Assembly: GCF_000725345.1 (NCBI RefSeq)
Contig: NZ_CP008852.1
Location: 1,455,693 to 1,519,692, forward strand
DNA from: Pelosinus sp. UFO1
Lineage (GTDB): Bacteria; Bacillota; Negativicutes; DSM-13327
Length of the DNA: 64,000 nucleotides
Reading direction: 5' to 3'
In this document: piece after piece, positions 1 through 8,371 of the stretch
How positions within the stretch are numbered: position 1 is the first letter of the stretch
How the letters are laid out: each line of letters starts with the position of its first letter
Notes under the pieces: model-generated
What the model was told of the DNA's origin: nothing
What the model saw: only the letters and a program-made list of their open reading frames with translations
Databases searched by the model: none
Translations under genes and position numbers: made by a program

Positions 1-638
1 CACTTAGGGCCAAGTTTATAGCGGAGAACTTTTTGGAAAATGCTGTTTGTTATAATGAAGTGCGCGGTATGTACGGGTACACAGGATATTACCAGGGCAA
101 AAGAGTTTCTGTACAAGGTTCGGGAATGGGGATTCCTTCTATATCTATTTATGCCCATGAGTTAATGGCGAGCTATAATGTGAAAAATATTATTCGGATT
201 GGTACTTGTGGATCATTACAGGAAAATGTAAAAATTAAGGACATTGTTCTAGCTATGTCAGCTTCTCATGATTCTAATATTAATCTACAACGGTTTGAGG
301 GTATGACCTTTGCTCCTACAGCAAATTTTGAATTATTAAAAAAGGCATATGATGTAGCACAGCGGTTAGGGATTGAAGCTAAAGTCGGAAATGTGTTTAC
401 AACGGATACCTTTTATCATGATGATTATGAGGATTGGAAGCGTTGGACCAAATTTGGTGTATTGGCGGTCGAGATGGAAACTGCAGGATTATATACTTTG
501 GCTGCAAAACATGGTGTAAAAGCGTTAACCATTGTGACAGTGAGTGATAGCTTAGTTACAGGTGAAGCTACTTCTGCTGCAGAACGCCAGACGACTTTTA
601 CGCAAATGATGAAAATTGCTTTAGAAATGGTAGAGTAA
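1..638 (+). CDS. deoD: Purine nucleoside phosphorylase, DeoD type (5' end missing)
   Basis: Phosphorolysis of purine (deoxy)nucleosides to free base and (deoxy)ribose-1-phosphate in the cytoplasm, for salvage. The reading frame is open from the left edge (first full codon at position 3, reading [10 protein letters not shown]), so the N-terminus lies outside the window. Seen: GMGIPS phosphate/nucleoside region, the VEMETAG substrate loop, TVSDS with the catalytic Ser-Asp pair, and AAERQTTF with the family arginine. These match the hexameric bacterial DeoD class rather than the trimeric class, which is present separately at 41969. It ends just before the thiamine operon promoter and has no clear terminator of its own. 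Confidence 0.95.
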   Translation, partial: LRAKFIAENFLENAVCYNEVRGMYGYTGYYQGKRVSVQGSGMGIPSISIYAHELMASYNVKNIIRIGTCGSLQENVKIKDIVLAMSASHDSNINLQRFEGMTFAPTANFELLKKAYDVAQRLGIEAKVGNVFTTDTFYHDDYEDWKRWTKFGVLAVEMETAGLYTLAAKHGVKALTIVTVSDSLVTGEATSAAERQTTFTQMMKIALEMVE

Positions 639-646
639 AAAAAGCA

Positions 647-675
647 TTGCACTTTATGAAGGTCTATAATATACT
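647..675 (+). promoter_or_regulatory. Promoter of the thiamine operon
   Basis: TTGCAC (647-652), a 17-nt spacer and TATACT (670-675), a good sigma-70/SigA match. Its expected start site is just upstream of the TPP aptamer, so it should drive the riboswitch leader and thiSGHFEC. Confidence 0.6.
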
Positions 676-692
676 GTAGGAAATTACATATG

Positions 693-777
693 ATGCTGGG
701 GGAGCCTTATGGCTGAGAGGGAATTTCGATTCCTGACCCTTTGAACCTGATGTGGTTAGTACCATCGTAGGGAAGCT
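693..777 (+). promoter_or_regulatory. TPP riboswitch (THI element)
   Basis: Contains the invariant THI-box blocks in order: GGCTGAGAGG (711-720), ACCCTTTGAACCTGATGTGG (736-755, first bases approximate) and CATCGTAGGGAAG near 764-776. It lies in the leader of six thiamine biosynthesis genes and is followed by an intrinsic terminator. Known for the family: TPP binding favours termination, or sequesters the start, of thiamine genes. Confidence 0.95.
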
Positions 778-805
778 ATTTTATATTTGTGTATGTTATT
801 TATAA

Positions 806-837
806 AAGCTTATCCTCTTTGGATAGGCTTTTTTTAT
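806..837 (+). terminator. Attenuator of the thiamine operon
   Basis: Stem AAGCTTATCC / GGATAGGCTT (one G-U pair) with loop TCTTT, followed by a run of T's. It lies between the TPP aptamer and thiS, as expected for transcriptional control by TPP. Confidence 0.85.
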
Positions 838-916
838 TTGCCATTACATGTTTCAAATATTTCTCTACGATCGCTAGCTATACTATTTCATTCTTAAAAT
901 GCATTAAAGAGGTGAG

Positions 917-1126
917 GTGAAAAAGTTGGAGGTTATGCTAAACGGAAACCTTGAAAAATTAGCGAAGGAGATGAATTTATTTACGTTTTTACTTAGTAAG
1001 GGTTTGAATCTCGACACCATTATTGTGGAATATCAAGGTAATATAGTAAAGAAAGAGGAATGGGCAATGATTACTTTGCAAGATAAAGATTGTTTAGAAG
1101 TGCTAAATTTTGTTGGCGGAGGCTGA
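917..1126 (+). CDS. thiS: Sulfur carrier protein ThiS
   Basis: Ubiquitin-like carrier that brings sulfur as a C-terminal thiocarboxylate for thiazole formation. It has 69 residues, the usual size. The C-terminus reads NFVGGG, ending in the glycines that ThiF adenylates. The GTG start at 917 follows a purine-rich ribosome site (AGAGGTGAG). It is the first gene after the TPP switch and is followed 4 nt later by thiG. Confidence 0.95.
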   Translation: MKKLEVMLNGNLEKLAKEMNLFTFLLSKGLNLDTIIVEYQGNIVKKEEWAMITLQDKDCLEVLNFVGGG

Positions 1127-1130
1127 TTTG

Positions 1131-1901
1131 ATGAGTGATTCATTAATGATTGGTGGGAAAAGCTTAGCTAGTCGTCTATTTATTGGTACAGGTAAATATT
1201 CTGCAGACACTATGATTCCTGAAATTATAAAAAAATCAGGATCACAAGTTATTACCGTGGCGCTTCGAAGAATCGATTTTAATTCTCCTACTGGGAATGT
1301 GATGGACCATATTCCCTCCAGTATGCAACTCTTGCCGAATACTTCTGGGGCGCGAAATGCACAGGAGGCAATACGAATTGCTCGGTTAGCCAAGGCCGCA
1401 GGGTGTGGCAATTGGATTAAGATTGAGGTCATTTCGGATAATAAATACTTGTTGCCAGACGGCTATGAGACAATTAAAGCAACGGAAATATTAGCTAAGG
1501 AAGGGTTTGTAGTATTACCTTATATCAGTCCAGATTTAATGGTAGCAAAAAAACTAGTTGAAGTTGGTGCAGCAGCAGTTATGCCATTAGGTGCCCCCAT
1601 TGGCAGTAATCGAGGTTTAAAAACCAAAGAATTATTAAAAATAATGATTGAGGAAATATCTTTACCAGTGATTGTTGATGCAGGGATTGGCAAACCTTCC
1701 GACGCTTGCGAGGCGATGGAAATGGGGGCAGCAGCTTGTTTATTAAATACTGCAATTGCTAGCGCAGACGATCCTGCCTTAATGGCTGAGGCATTTGGTA
1801 TGGCTGTAATTGCCGGGCGTAAAGCGTATTTAGCGGGTCTTGGGCGTTCTCATAAGTGGGCAAGTTCTTCATCTCCTTTGACTGGATTTTTACATAATTG
1901 A
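1131..1901 (+). CDS. thiG: Thiazole synthase ThiG
   Basis: Condenses 1-deoxyxylulose-5-phosphate, dehydroglycine and ThiS-thiocarboxylate to the thiazole phosphate. It has 256 residues from the ATG at 1131, placed 8 nt after GGAGG; in-frame starts further upstream overlap thiS and lack a ribosome site. The TIM-barrel family features include NWIKIEV, with the expected Schiff-base lysine near residue 97, and the glycine-rich phosphate sites PLGAPIGS and DAGIGKPSD. It works with ThiS, ThiH and ThiF encoded next to it. Confidence 0.97.
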   Translation: MSDSLMIGGKSLASRLFIGTGKYSADTMIPEIIKKSGSQVITVALRRIDFNSPTGNVMDHIPSSMQLLPNTSGARNAQEAIRIARLAKAAGCGNWIKIEVISDNKYLLPDGYETIKATEILAKEGFVVLPYISPDLMVAKKLVEVGAAAVMPLGAPIGSNRGLKTKELLKIMIEEISLPVIVDAGIGKPSDACEAMEMGAAACLLNTAIASADDPALMAEAFGMAVIAGRKAYLAGLGRSHKWASSSSPLTGFLHN

Positions 1902-1911
1902 GGAGGAAACT

Positions 1912-3015
1912 ATGAGCTTTTATGATGAGTATTGGCAATATGCTAAAGGCAATATAGAAGAAGTATTCCAAAATACAACCTCTGAAGATGTTGTAAAGAT
2001 TCTTGGGAAAGAGCGGTTAACAGCAAAGGATTTTTTAGCATTATTATCTCCTAAAGCGGAAGAACATTTAGAATCAATGGCCCAAAAGGCAAATCAGTTG
2101 ACCGTACAAAATTTCGGGCGTGTCATTTTATTGTACACACCTATGTATTTATCTGATTACTGTACAAATCAATGCACCTATTGTGGTTTTAATATAACCA
2201 ATACGTTTACCCGTAAGCAATTGACCATGGAAGAAGTAGAAAAAGAAGCCAAAAATATTGCGGCTTCCGGCATCCAACATATTTTAATTCTAACAGGAGA
2301 TGCTCCAGTAAGAGCTGGCGTCTCTTATATGGAAGATTGTGTTCAGATCTTAAAAAACTACTTTTCCTCCATTGCGATTGAGGTCTATGCCTTAACAAAA
2401 GAGGAGTACGCCAAACTTGGAGAAGCTGGCGTAGAGAGCATGACAATGTATCAGGAAACCTACAATCCAATCATCTATGACAAACTCCATGTGAAAGGGC
2501 CTAAGAAGGATTATCACTTCCGCCTTGATGCACCAGAGAGGGCTTGTCAGGCTGGTTTGCGCTCTGTAAATATTGGAGCTTTGCTCGGGCTTGATGATTG
2601 GCGAAGAGATGGATTCTTTACGGGCTTGCATGCTAACTACTTGCAAAATAAATATCCAGATGTAGAGGTCAGTATATCACTACCTCGGATACGTCCTACT
2701 ATGGGGGCTTGCGAAACGGGAAGCAGCGTGAACGATAAGAATATGGTTCAATTTATGACCGCTTTTCGATTATTTATGCCTAGGGCGGGGATGCCTTTAT
2801 CGACTAGAGAAAGTGCAGAATTTCGGAACTACGCTATTAAATTAGGGATTACGAAAATGTCTGCAGGAGTCAATACTGCAGTAGGGGGACATATTGAGGT
2901 TCAGGAAAACGCAGGACAATTTGCCGTTTCTGATACACGGAGTGTGAAGGAGATGTCTAAGGCCATTCTGCAATTAGGTTATCAACCTGTATTTAAGGAT
3001 TGGCAAGCTATATGA
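1912..3015 (+). CDS. thiH: 2-iminoacetate synthase ThiH (radical SAM)
   Basis: Oxygen-sensitive radical SAM tyrosine lyase that makes dehydroglycine (2-iminoacetate) for ThiG. The 367-residue protein carries the CxxxCxxC cluster motif (C84, C88, C91, in YCTNQCTYCGF) and the C-terminal ThiH/BATS-type region. The ribosome site is GAGGAGG upstream of the ATG. Using ThiH instead of glycine oxidase ThiO fits an anaerobe. Its stop overlaps the thiF start (ATGA at 3012-3015). Confidence 0.97.
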   Translation: MSFYDEYWQYAKGNIEEVFQNTTSEDVVKILGKERLTAKDFLALLSPKAEEHLESMAQKANQLTVQNFGRVILLYTPMYLSDYCTNQCTYCGFNITNTFTRKQLTMEEVEKEAKNIAASGIQHILILTGDAPVRAGVSYMEDCVQILKNYFSSIAIEVYALTKEEYAKLGEAGVESMTMYQETYNPIIYDKLHVKGPKKDYHFRLDAPERACQAGLRSVNIGALLGLDDWRRDGFFTGLHANYLQNKYPDVEVSISLPRIRPTMGACETGSSVNDKNMVQFMTAFRLFMPRAGMPLSTRESAEFRNYAIKLGITKMSAGVNTAVGGHIEVQENAGQFAVSDTRSVKEMSKAILQLGYQPVFKDWQAI

Positions 3016-3638
3016 CAGTAAAATATAGAAATTTATTTGAAAAAGCATTAGGTATGGCTCTAGGAGAGAACAATTTAGAAAAGATCCAACAAATTACGGT
3101 AGGTATTGGAGGAGCTGGGGGACTAGGTTCCAACTGCGCAGTGAATTTAGTGCGCAGTGGTTTTAGCAATTTTGTAATTGTAGACTTTGATACAATTGAG
3201 TCTTCTAATCTTAATAGGCAGTTTTATTTTTACAATCAAATTGGTAAATCTAAGGTAACGACCTTAAGGGAGAACTTACTGGCAATTAATCCTGCTATAC
3301 AAGTCCAAATCTTGCAGGAACGAATCGAGGAACACAATGTTGCTGCCATGTTTAAGGATTGCCATATTATTGTTGAAGCCTTTGATCAAGCAAACTATAA
3401 GAAAATGATTGTAGAAGAATACCTACAGTCTGAAAAGTTTATTGTGTCTGCTTCTGGTATCGCCGGCTATGCTGATAGTGATGAAATAAAAACTCATAAG
3501 ATTAGAGAAAATTTATATGTTGTCGGTGATTTATCCTCTGCTGTTGGCAAGGAGTTGCCGCCTTGTGCTCCTAGAGTTAGTATTGCGGCAGCAAAACAGG
3601 CAAATCTTATTTTACAATTTGTGTTAAATAACCTCTAA
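3012..3638 (+). CDS. thiF: ThiS adenylyltransferase ThiF (short form)
   Basis: E1-like enzyme that activates the ThiS C-terminus with ATP before sulfur loading. It has 208 residues from the ATG overlapping the thiH stop. The nucleotide motif GIGGAGGLGS lies at about residues 31-40, followed by VDFDTIESSNLNRQ. It is shorter than E. coli ThiF, and I see no paired CxxC zinc motifs, which fits the short ThiF subgroup common in anaerobic Firmicutes. A MoeB/HesA activity is less likely given the operon. Confidence 0.92.
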   Translation: MTVKYRNLFEKALGMALGENNLEKIQQITVGIGGAGGLGSNCAVNLVRSGFSNFVIVDFDTIESSNLNRQFYFYNQIGKSKVTTLRENLLAINPAIQVQILQERIEEHNVAAMFKDCHIIVEAFDQANYKKMIVEEYLQSEKFIVSASGIAGYADSDEIKTHKIRENLYVVGDLSSAVGKELPPCAPRVSIAAAKQANLILQFVLNNL

Positions 3639-3672
3639 TGTCAAAACGATAGAGGAAAGGTGGGGTGATTGT

Positions 3673-4323
3673 ATGGATAGGAATTATTCCTTACCCAATG
3701 ATTTATACTGTATTACAGCGGAAGACTTTTCCTTAGGTCGAAGCAATATTGAAGTAGTAAAACAATGGATTGATGCTGGTATTAAAGTCATTCAATACCG
3801 CGAAAAAGATAAAAGTATGAAATTGAAATATCAAGAGTGTAAAATCATTCGAAGGTTAACAAAAGAAGCGGGCGTATTTTTTATTGTTAATGATGATATT
3901 GATTTGGCAATGATGGTGCAAGCTGACGGAGTACATATTGGACAAGATGATTTTCCTCTTGAGGCAGTGAGAGAATTGGTGGGTGATATGATGATTGGTA
4001 TATCAACTCATTCGCCCCAGCAAGCCCAAGAGGCTGTTGCTTCAGGCGCCGACTATATTGGGGTAGGGCCAATTTTTAAAACTTCCACAAAAAAGAATGT
4101 ATGCCAGCCAGTTGGACTAGAATACTTAGATTATGTAGTTAAGAATATACCCATTCCCTTTGTTGCTATTGGGGGGATAACAGAAAGTAACGTAGCAGAG
4201 GTTGTTAAAACGGGAGCAAAATGTATTGCTATGGTTACAGAAATAACGAAAGCTCATGATATGGGCGATAAGATTCATAAGGTTAGAACAATAATAAAAA
4301 GTATGGGAGAGAATATACAATGA
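3673..4323 (+). CDS. thiE: Thiamine-phosphate synthase ThiE
   Basis: Joins hydroxymethylpyrimidine diphosphate with thiazole phosphate to give thiamine phosphate. The TIM-barrel protein has 216 residues, with [37 protein letters not shown] and FVAIGGI as the usual ThiE blocks. It starts at ATG 3673 after a GGAAAGGTGGGG ribosome region. TenI, the related aminase, lacks some of these substrate residues, so ThiE is preferred. It ends by overlapping thiC (ATGA at 4320). Confidence 0.95.
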   Translation: MDRNYSLPNDLYCITAEDFSLGRSNIEVVKQWIDAGIKVIQYREKDKSMKLKYQECKIIRRLTKEAGVFFIVNDDIDLAMMVQADGVHIGQDDFPLEAVRELVGDMMIGISTHSPQQAQEAVASGADYIGVGPIFKTSTKKNVCQPVGLEYLDYVVKNIPIPFVAIGGITESNVAEVVKTGAKCIAMVTEITKAHDMGDKIHKVRTIIKSMGENIQ

Positions 4324-5618
4324 CATATACGACACAGATGGATGCAGCAAAAAAAGGAATTGTAACAAAAGAAATGAACTTAGTAGCTGCTAAGGAAAAC
4401 ATGGATGTAAAAAAACTCATGGATTTAGTGGCGCAAGGAAAGATTGCTATACCAGCTAACAAAAATCATACATCTTTGCAAGCGGCAGGTGTTGGGGAAG
4501 GCCTTAGTACAAAAATTAATGTCAACTTAGGTGTATCAGAGGATTGCTGTGATATTGAGCAAGAAATCTGCAAAGTAAAGAAAGCCATCGAACTAAAGGC
4601 TGATGCCATTATGGATTTAAGTTGTTTTGGTAAAACCAGGGAATTTCGTCGCAGATTAATCGAGTTTTCACCTGCGATGATTGGTACGGTTCCTATGTAT
4701 GATGCTGTTGGCTTTTTAGATAAGGAATTAAAAAATATTACAGCAGAGGAATTCTTATCCGTTGTTGAGAGACATGCAGAAGACGGTGTAGATTTTATGA
4801 CTATCCATGCTGGACTCAATCGAGAAACAGCAGGTAAGGTTAAGTTAGAGAAAAGGTTAACTAATATTGTATCTAGAGGTGGGTCGTTGCTTTTTGCTTG
4901 GATGGAACTTAACAATCAAGAAAATCCTTTCTACGAACACTATGACCGAGTGTTAGATATTTGTGCTAAATATGACGTCACTATTAGTTTGGGAGATGCC
5001 TGTAGACCAGGTTGCATAAATGATGCGACCGATGCAGCGCAAATTCAAGAATTGATTGTATTAGGAGAATTAACAAAAAGGGCTTGGGCAAAAAATGTGC
5101 AAGTGATTGTTGAAGGTCCTGGTCATATGCCGTTGAATCAGATTACAGGTAATGTAATGTTGCAGAAGAAGTTGTGCCATGGTGCGCCTTTTTACGTCTT
5201 GGGACCCCTCGTTACAGACGTTGCACCTGGCTATGACCATATTACCAGTGCGATTGGGGGAGCGATCGCCGCTGCCGCTGGAGCCGATTTTCTATGCTAT
5301 GTAACGCCAGCAGAACATTTACGTCTGCCAACGATGGAAGATATGAAGGAAGGTATTGTTGCCGCTAGAATCGCTGCTCATGCTGCTGATATTGCCAAAG
5401 GAGTATCAGGGGCTAAAGATTGGGATAATCAGATGAGCCAAGCTCGTGCCGATATTGATTTTGATAAAATGATTGAACTATCCATTGATCCAGAAAAATC
5501 AGGAAGATATCGTAAAGAGTCATTACCTGAACACAGTGATACCTGCACCATGTGTGGCAAAATGTGCGCCATGAAAACTATGAAAAAAATATTAAATGGA
5601 GAAGAAGTAGACATCTAA
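4320..5618 (+). CDS. thiC: Phosphomethylpyrimidine synthase ThiC
   Basis: Rearranges aminoimidazole ribotide, an intermediate of the purine pathway encoded downstream, to hydroxymethylpyrimidine phosphate by a radical SAM mechanism. It has 432 residues, the short form without the long N-terminal domain. The C-terminal cluster motif CTMCGKMC has cysteines at about 409, 412 and 416; this reads as Cx2Cx3C, one residue tighter than the Cx2Cx4C of E. coli ThiC. Other blocks include [12 protein letters not shown] and [11 protein letters not shown]. It is the last gene of the operon. Confidence 0.97.
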   Translation: MTYTTQMDAAKKGIVTKEMNLVAAKENMDVKKLMDLVAQGKIAIPANKNHTSLQAAGVGEGLSTKINVNLGVSEDCCDIEQEICKVKKAIELKADAIMDLSCFGKTREFRRRLIEFSPAMIGTVPMYDAVGFLDKELKNITAEEFLSVVERHAEDGVDFMTIHAGLNRETAGKVKLEKRLTNIVSRGGSLLFAWMELNNQENPFYEHYDRVLDICAKYDVTISLGDACRPGCINDATDAAQIQELIVLGELTKRAWAKNVQVIVEGPGHMPLNQITGNVMLQKKLCHGAPFYVLGPLVTDVAPGYDHITSAIGGAIAAAAGADFLCYVTPAEHLRLPTMEDMKEGIVAARIAAHAADIAKGVSGAKDWDNQMSQARADIDFDKMIELSIDPEKSGRYRKESLPEHSDTCTMCGKMCAMKTMKKILNGEEVDI

Positions 5619-5626
5619 ACGGGCAA

Positions 5627-5666
5627 AAGGAGGGTCTTCACGAATCATTCGTGAAAGACCCTCCTT
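5627..5666. terminator. Bidirectional terminator between thiC and trxA
   Basis: Long hairpin of about 19 bp, AAGGAGGGTCTT...AAGACCCTCCTT, with one extra base in the 3' arm. A T-rich run follows on each strand. It separates the convergent thi operon and trxA. Confidence 0.85.
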
Positions 5667-5671
5667 CTTTG

Positions 5672-5995
5672 TTAATCTAGAAGTGCCTTAAGATGTTCTT
5701 CAATTTCTTCTCGACTTACCGCACCTCGAATGGTTTTCATAATATTGCCTGCTTTATAAAAGTGGAGAGTAGGTATGCTCATTACGTTAAATTGGTGAGT
5801 AAGACTGCGATTTTCTGAAGTATCTACCTTACAAAATTTTATTTTACCGTCATATTCTGCTGCTAACTCTTCGAATATAGGCATTAATCTTTTGCAGGGA
5901 ATACATCTTGGACCCCAAAAATCCAGCAATACTGGTAGTTGGCTTTTCAATACTTCTTGTTTAAAGTTTTCCTTTGTAATTTCAATGATTTCCAT
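5672..5995 (-). CDS. trxA: Thioredoxin with an atypical CIPC active site
   Basis: Small thiol-disulfide carrier of 107 residues. The fold signature is clear (PVLLDFWGPRCIPCKRL, SIPTLHFYKAG with the cis-proline). The active site reads CIPC at residues 31-34 and is preceded by arginine, where classical thioredoxins have WCGPC. It should be reduced by the adjacent thioredoxin reductase, whose stop lies 7 bp upstream. The altered CxxC may shift its redox potential or partner choice (inference). Confidence 0.92.
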   Translation of the reverse strand: MEIIEITKENFKQEVLKSQLPVLLDFWGPRCIPCKRLMPIFEELAAEYDGKIKFCKVDTSENRSLTHQFNVMSIPTLHFYKAGNIMKTIRGAVSREEIEEHLKALLD

Positions 5996-6002
5996 AAATT
6001 TA

Positions 6003-6953
6003 TTACCTCCTAAAGTTGTTTTCCATAGACTCAGGAAAATATTCTTCTATATATTTTTCCGCATGGTAGGCGGCAATTGCTCCGTCGCTTACTGCGGTAA
6101 CTACCTGTCGTAACAGCTTATGCCTCACATCACCAACCGCGTAAACTCCTGGGATATTGGTGCGCATAAAATCATCCGTTTTGATATAACCTTCCTCTGT
6201 GAGTTCAATAAGGTTTTTTACAAAATGAGTATTTGGCTCATTCCCAACATAAATAAATACGCCGTCAATGGGCAGTTCGATTCGTTGCTCTGTTTCCAGG
6301 TTTTTAAGGATTACTTTTTTTACAGTTTCTTCGCCTAAAATTTCCTCAATCACCGTATTCCAGATAAGTTCTATCTTGGGATTTGTCAATGCTCTTTCTT
6401 GAATAAGCTTTGTAGCACGCAAGGCATTTCTTCTGTGGATGATAGTTACCTTATCGGCAAATCTTGTTAGATAACATGCTTCTTCCACTGCGGCGTTCCC
6501 ACCACCCACAACAACTATATTAGCGCCTTCAAAAAAAGCACCATCACAAGTAGCGCAGTAAGAAACACCTCGCGACCGAAAGGTGTTTTCGCCAGGACAA
6601 TTCAGGTACCTTGGAGTGGCGCCGGAAGCAATAATTATTGTTTTACTAACGAAAGTCCCTTTTGTGGTTTTGACAATATGGTATTTATCCTTTGCTTCCA
6701 AGGAATGTACTTTAGCGATTAAATTCTTTGCTCCGAATCGTTGGGCTTGTTCTTCCATTTGCGTTGATAGTTCAAAGCCATTTATGCCTTGGGAAAATCC
6801 AGGATAGTTTTCAACTTCCTCAGTAGTTGCTACTTGGCCACCTATTCCTAGGCCTTCAATATATAGTGTATCTAACTTACTTCTGGCACTGTATAAGGCC
6901 GAGGTTAAGCCAGCAGGCCCAGCACCAATGATGATGACATCATAGGATTGCAT
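6003..6953 (-). CDS. trxB: Thioredoxin reductase
   Basis: FAD flavoprotein of 316 residues that passes electrons from NAD(P)H to thioredoxin. The FAD motif GAGPAG is at residues 10-15. The redox-active CATC is at 133-136 (YCATCDGAFF), the pyridine-nucleotide motif VVGGGNAAVEEA starts near 148, and the C-terminal FAD motif GVYAVGDVR is present. Start ATG follows AAAAAGGAG. It forms a two-gene operon with trxA. Some clostridial relatives use reduced ferredoxin instead of NADPH; this cannot be decided by eye. Confidence 0.95.
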   Translation of the reverse strand: MQSYDVIIIGAGPAGLTSALYSARSKLDTLYIEGLGIGGQVATTEEVENYPGFSQGINGFELSTQMEEQAQRFGAKNLIAKVHSLEAKDKYHIVKTTKGTFVSKTIIIASGATPRYLNCPGENTFRSRGVSYCATCDGAFFEGANIVVVGGGNAAVEEACYLTRFADKVTIIHRRNALRATKLIQERALTNPKIELIWNTVIEEILGEETVKKVILKNLETEQRIELPIDGVFIYVGNEPNTHFVKNLIELTEEGYIKTDDFMRTNIPGVYAVGDVRHKLLRQVVTAVSDGAIAAYHAEKYIEEYFPESMENNFRR

Positions 6954-7205
6954 GGAAAATCTCCTTTTTACATTTTTTTTTTTGCTGGTTTAGTATGATT
7001 GTAGAATACTTTAGGTAGTGAAAATAGTAATATTTTATAACAAGAAATTTACATGGTAATGCGTGGTATTGGAAATACTAGCAAGGGCACATGAGATACA
7101 TAAAATTTTCTGTAAGGAATTTCTTATATTATATTCAAGTAGTAAGGTAAAGAAAACTTGTCACACTATAGTTTTTAATTCCACAGAAAAAGGGTGGATC
7201 TTAGA

Positions 7206-7868
7206 ATGGAATATGTCTTACTTTTACTCAGCATTATTATGATCAATATTCTGCTTAGTGGTGATAACGCGTTGGTAATTGCGTTGGCGAGCCGCAACCT
7301 GCCAATCGAACAACAAAAAAAAGCAATGCTGTGGGGAAGTATTGGTGCGATTGTTCTCAGAGTTGCGTTAACCTTTATTGCGGTATTTATACTTAACATA
7401 CCCTATTTACAAGCCCTTGGTGGATTTATGCTGCTTTGGATCGCAATCAAACTTGTGGCTGATCAAAAGGGACCTACTTTTTTAGAGGGCAAGAAAAATT
7501 TATGGGATACGATTAAGACGATCATAGCCGCAGACTTTGTCATGAGTCTTGATAATGTTATTGCTATCGCAGGCGTAGCGAAAGGGAAGATTAGTTTATT
7601 GATAATTGGACTAGCAATTAGCATTCCAATTATTATATGGGGAAGTAAGTTTGTGGCAATGCTAATGCGAAAGTGGCCGATGATCATACTGATCGGTGCA
7701 TTTTTTTTAGGGTGGACGGCTGGTGAGATGATTTTCTCTGACAAAAGAATAGTTCTGGTAGTGAGTCAGTATTTGTGGATGGATAAAATTTTTTCTGGGA
7801 TTTGTGGCTTACTTGTTGTCTTTATTGGTAAAAGAAAGAGATCTAAAAAAGATAAAAGTAGAAAATAA
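7206..7868 (+). CDS. TerC/YjbE-family integral membrane protein
   Basis: Hydrophobic protein of 220 residues with about seven predicted membrane helices. It carries the family signatures LSGDNALVIAL in the first helix and DFVMSLDNVIAIAG in the middle, each with an acidic residue in the membrane. Relatives (TerC, YjbE, YceF) take part in metal-ion export, often manganese, or in loading secreted enzymes. The ATG at 7206 is chosen because AGGGTGG precedes it by 8 nt. No yybP-ykoY manganese riboswitch was seen upstream. It is monocistronic. Confidence 0.85.
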   Translation: MEYVLLLLSIIMINILLSGDNALVIALASRNLPIEQQKKAMLWGSIGAIVLRVALTFIAVFILNIPYLQALGGFMLLWIAIKLVADQKGPTFLEGKKNLWDTIKTIIAADFVMSLDNVIAIAGVAKGKISLLIIGLAISIPIIIWGSKFVAMLMRKWPMIILIGAFFLGWTAGEMIFSDKRIVLVVSQYLWMDKIFSGICGLLVVFIGKRKRSKKDKSRK

Positions 7869-7922
7869 AACCATTAAATCCGAACGATGAAGAAATATTT
7901 ATGACAAACGTTCACATTTTGT

Positions 7923-7951
7923 TTGACAGTTTTTTCTCTATGCTATAAAAT
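7923..7951 (+). promoter_or_regulatory. Promoter of the purine leader
   Basis: TTGACA at 7923-7928, followed by TATAAA (7944-7949, spacer 15) or TAAAAT (7946-7951, spacer 17) with an upstream TG. It lies about 20 nt before the guanine aptamer and would start transcription of the tandem riboswitch leader. Confidence 0.6.
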
Positions 7952-7970
7952 AAATAGCGTAAAGAAAATA

Positions 7971-8042
7971 TAACTCGTATAATTTTGAGAATAAGGCTCA
8001 AGCGTTTCTACCGGACGACCGTAAATTGTCTGACTACGGGTG
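7971..8042 (+). promoter_or_regulatory. Guanine-class purine riboswitch aptamer
   Basis: P1 pairs ACTCGTA (7973-7979) with TACGGGT (8035-8041). P2 pairs TTTTGAG-type bases with CTCAAG, and the P3 arms are CCGGACG and TGTCTG. The conserved core TATAAT, GTTTCTACC and GACTAC is intact. The specificity base in GACTACG is C, as in guanine/hypoxanthine aptamers, not the U of adenine aptamers. It lies first in the leader of a purine permease and pur genes, directly 5' of a ykkC-type aptamer. Confidence 0.92.
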
Positions 8043-8048
8043 AAAGTG

Positions 8049-8163
8049 TACCTAGGGTTCCGCATAACCAAAACAGATTATATTCTGTTTTTTTATGGTC
8101 CGTGACCAAGTGGTACAGGCACTATGGCAGTGCTACACCGATGGGATAAAAACCCGGGCGGGG
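8049..8163 (+). promoter_or_regulatory. ykkC-class aptamer, probably PRPP riboswitch, in tandem with the guanine aptamer
   Basis: Shows the ykkC core blocks: ACCTAGGGTTCCGC (about 8050-8063), GGTCCG (8097-8102), GCTACACCGATGGGATAAAA (8132-8151) and CCCGGG (8153-8158). A variable hairpin lies at 8070-8091. ykkC relatives bind guanidine, ppGpp or PRPP. The PRPP subtype is known to occur in tandem with guanine aptamers upstream of purine genes, as here. Its 3' strand CCCGGG is also the 5' arm of the terminator that follows, so ligand binding should prevent termination. Assignment to PRPP rests on context, not on a covariance score. Confidence 0.82.
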
Positions 8164-8215
8164 AGGTTTCGCTCATTACCTGATGCGATCCTCCCTGCCC
8201 GGGTTATTCTTTTAC
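8151..8215 (+). terminator. Intrinsic terminator of the guanine/PRPP leader
   Basis: GC-rich hairpin with AACCCGGGCGGGGAGG (8151-8166) pairing to CCTCCCTGCCCGGGTT (8190-8205, one G-U), then ATTCTTTTA. The first bases overlap the 3' end of the ykkC-class aptamer, so aptamer and terminator are mutually exclusive. The rest of the leader to the permease start (8216-8371) has an AAGAGAG/CTCTTCTC-type inverted segment but no other clear signal. Confidence 0.85.
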
Positions 8216-8371
8216 AATGGAGGTGATATTACAGAGTTAACACACGGTAAAGAGAGTTCTTTCTAGATAAGGAACGGCTCTTCTCATGTGTCTACTAATT
8301 ACATAAAAAAATAGTTTTTTGCATGGTGTTAATGCGTGTTATAAAAATATTATATTGAGGGAGAGGCATAT

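Noticed and set aside
7000..7205. Possible manganese (yybP-ykoY) riboswitch before the TerC-family gene
   Set aside because: None of the conserved blocks of that riboswitch were found.
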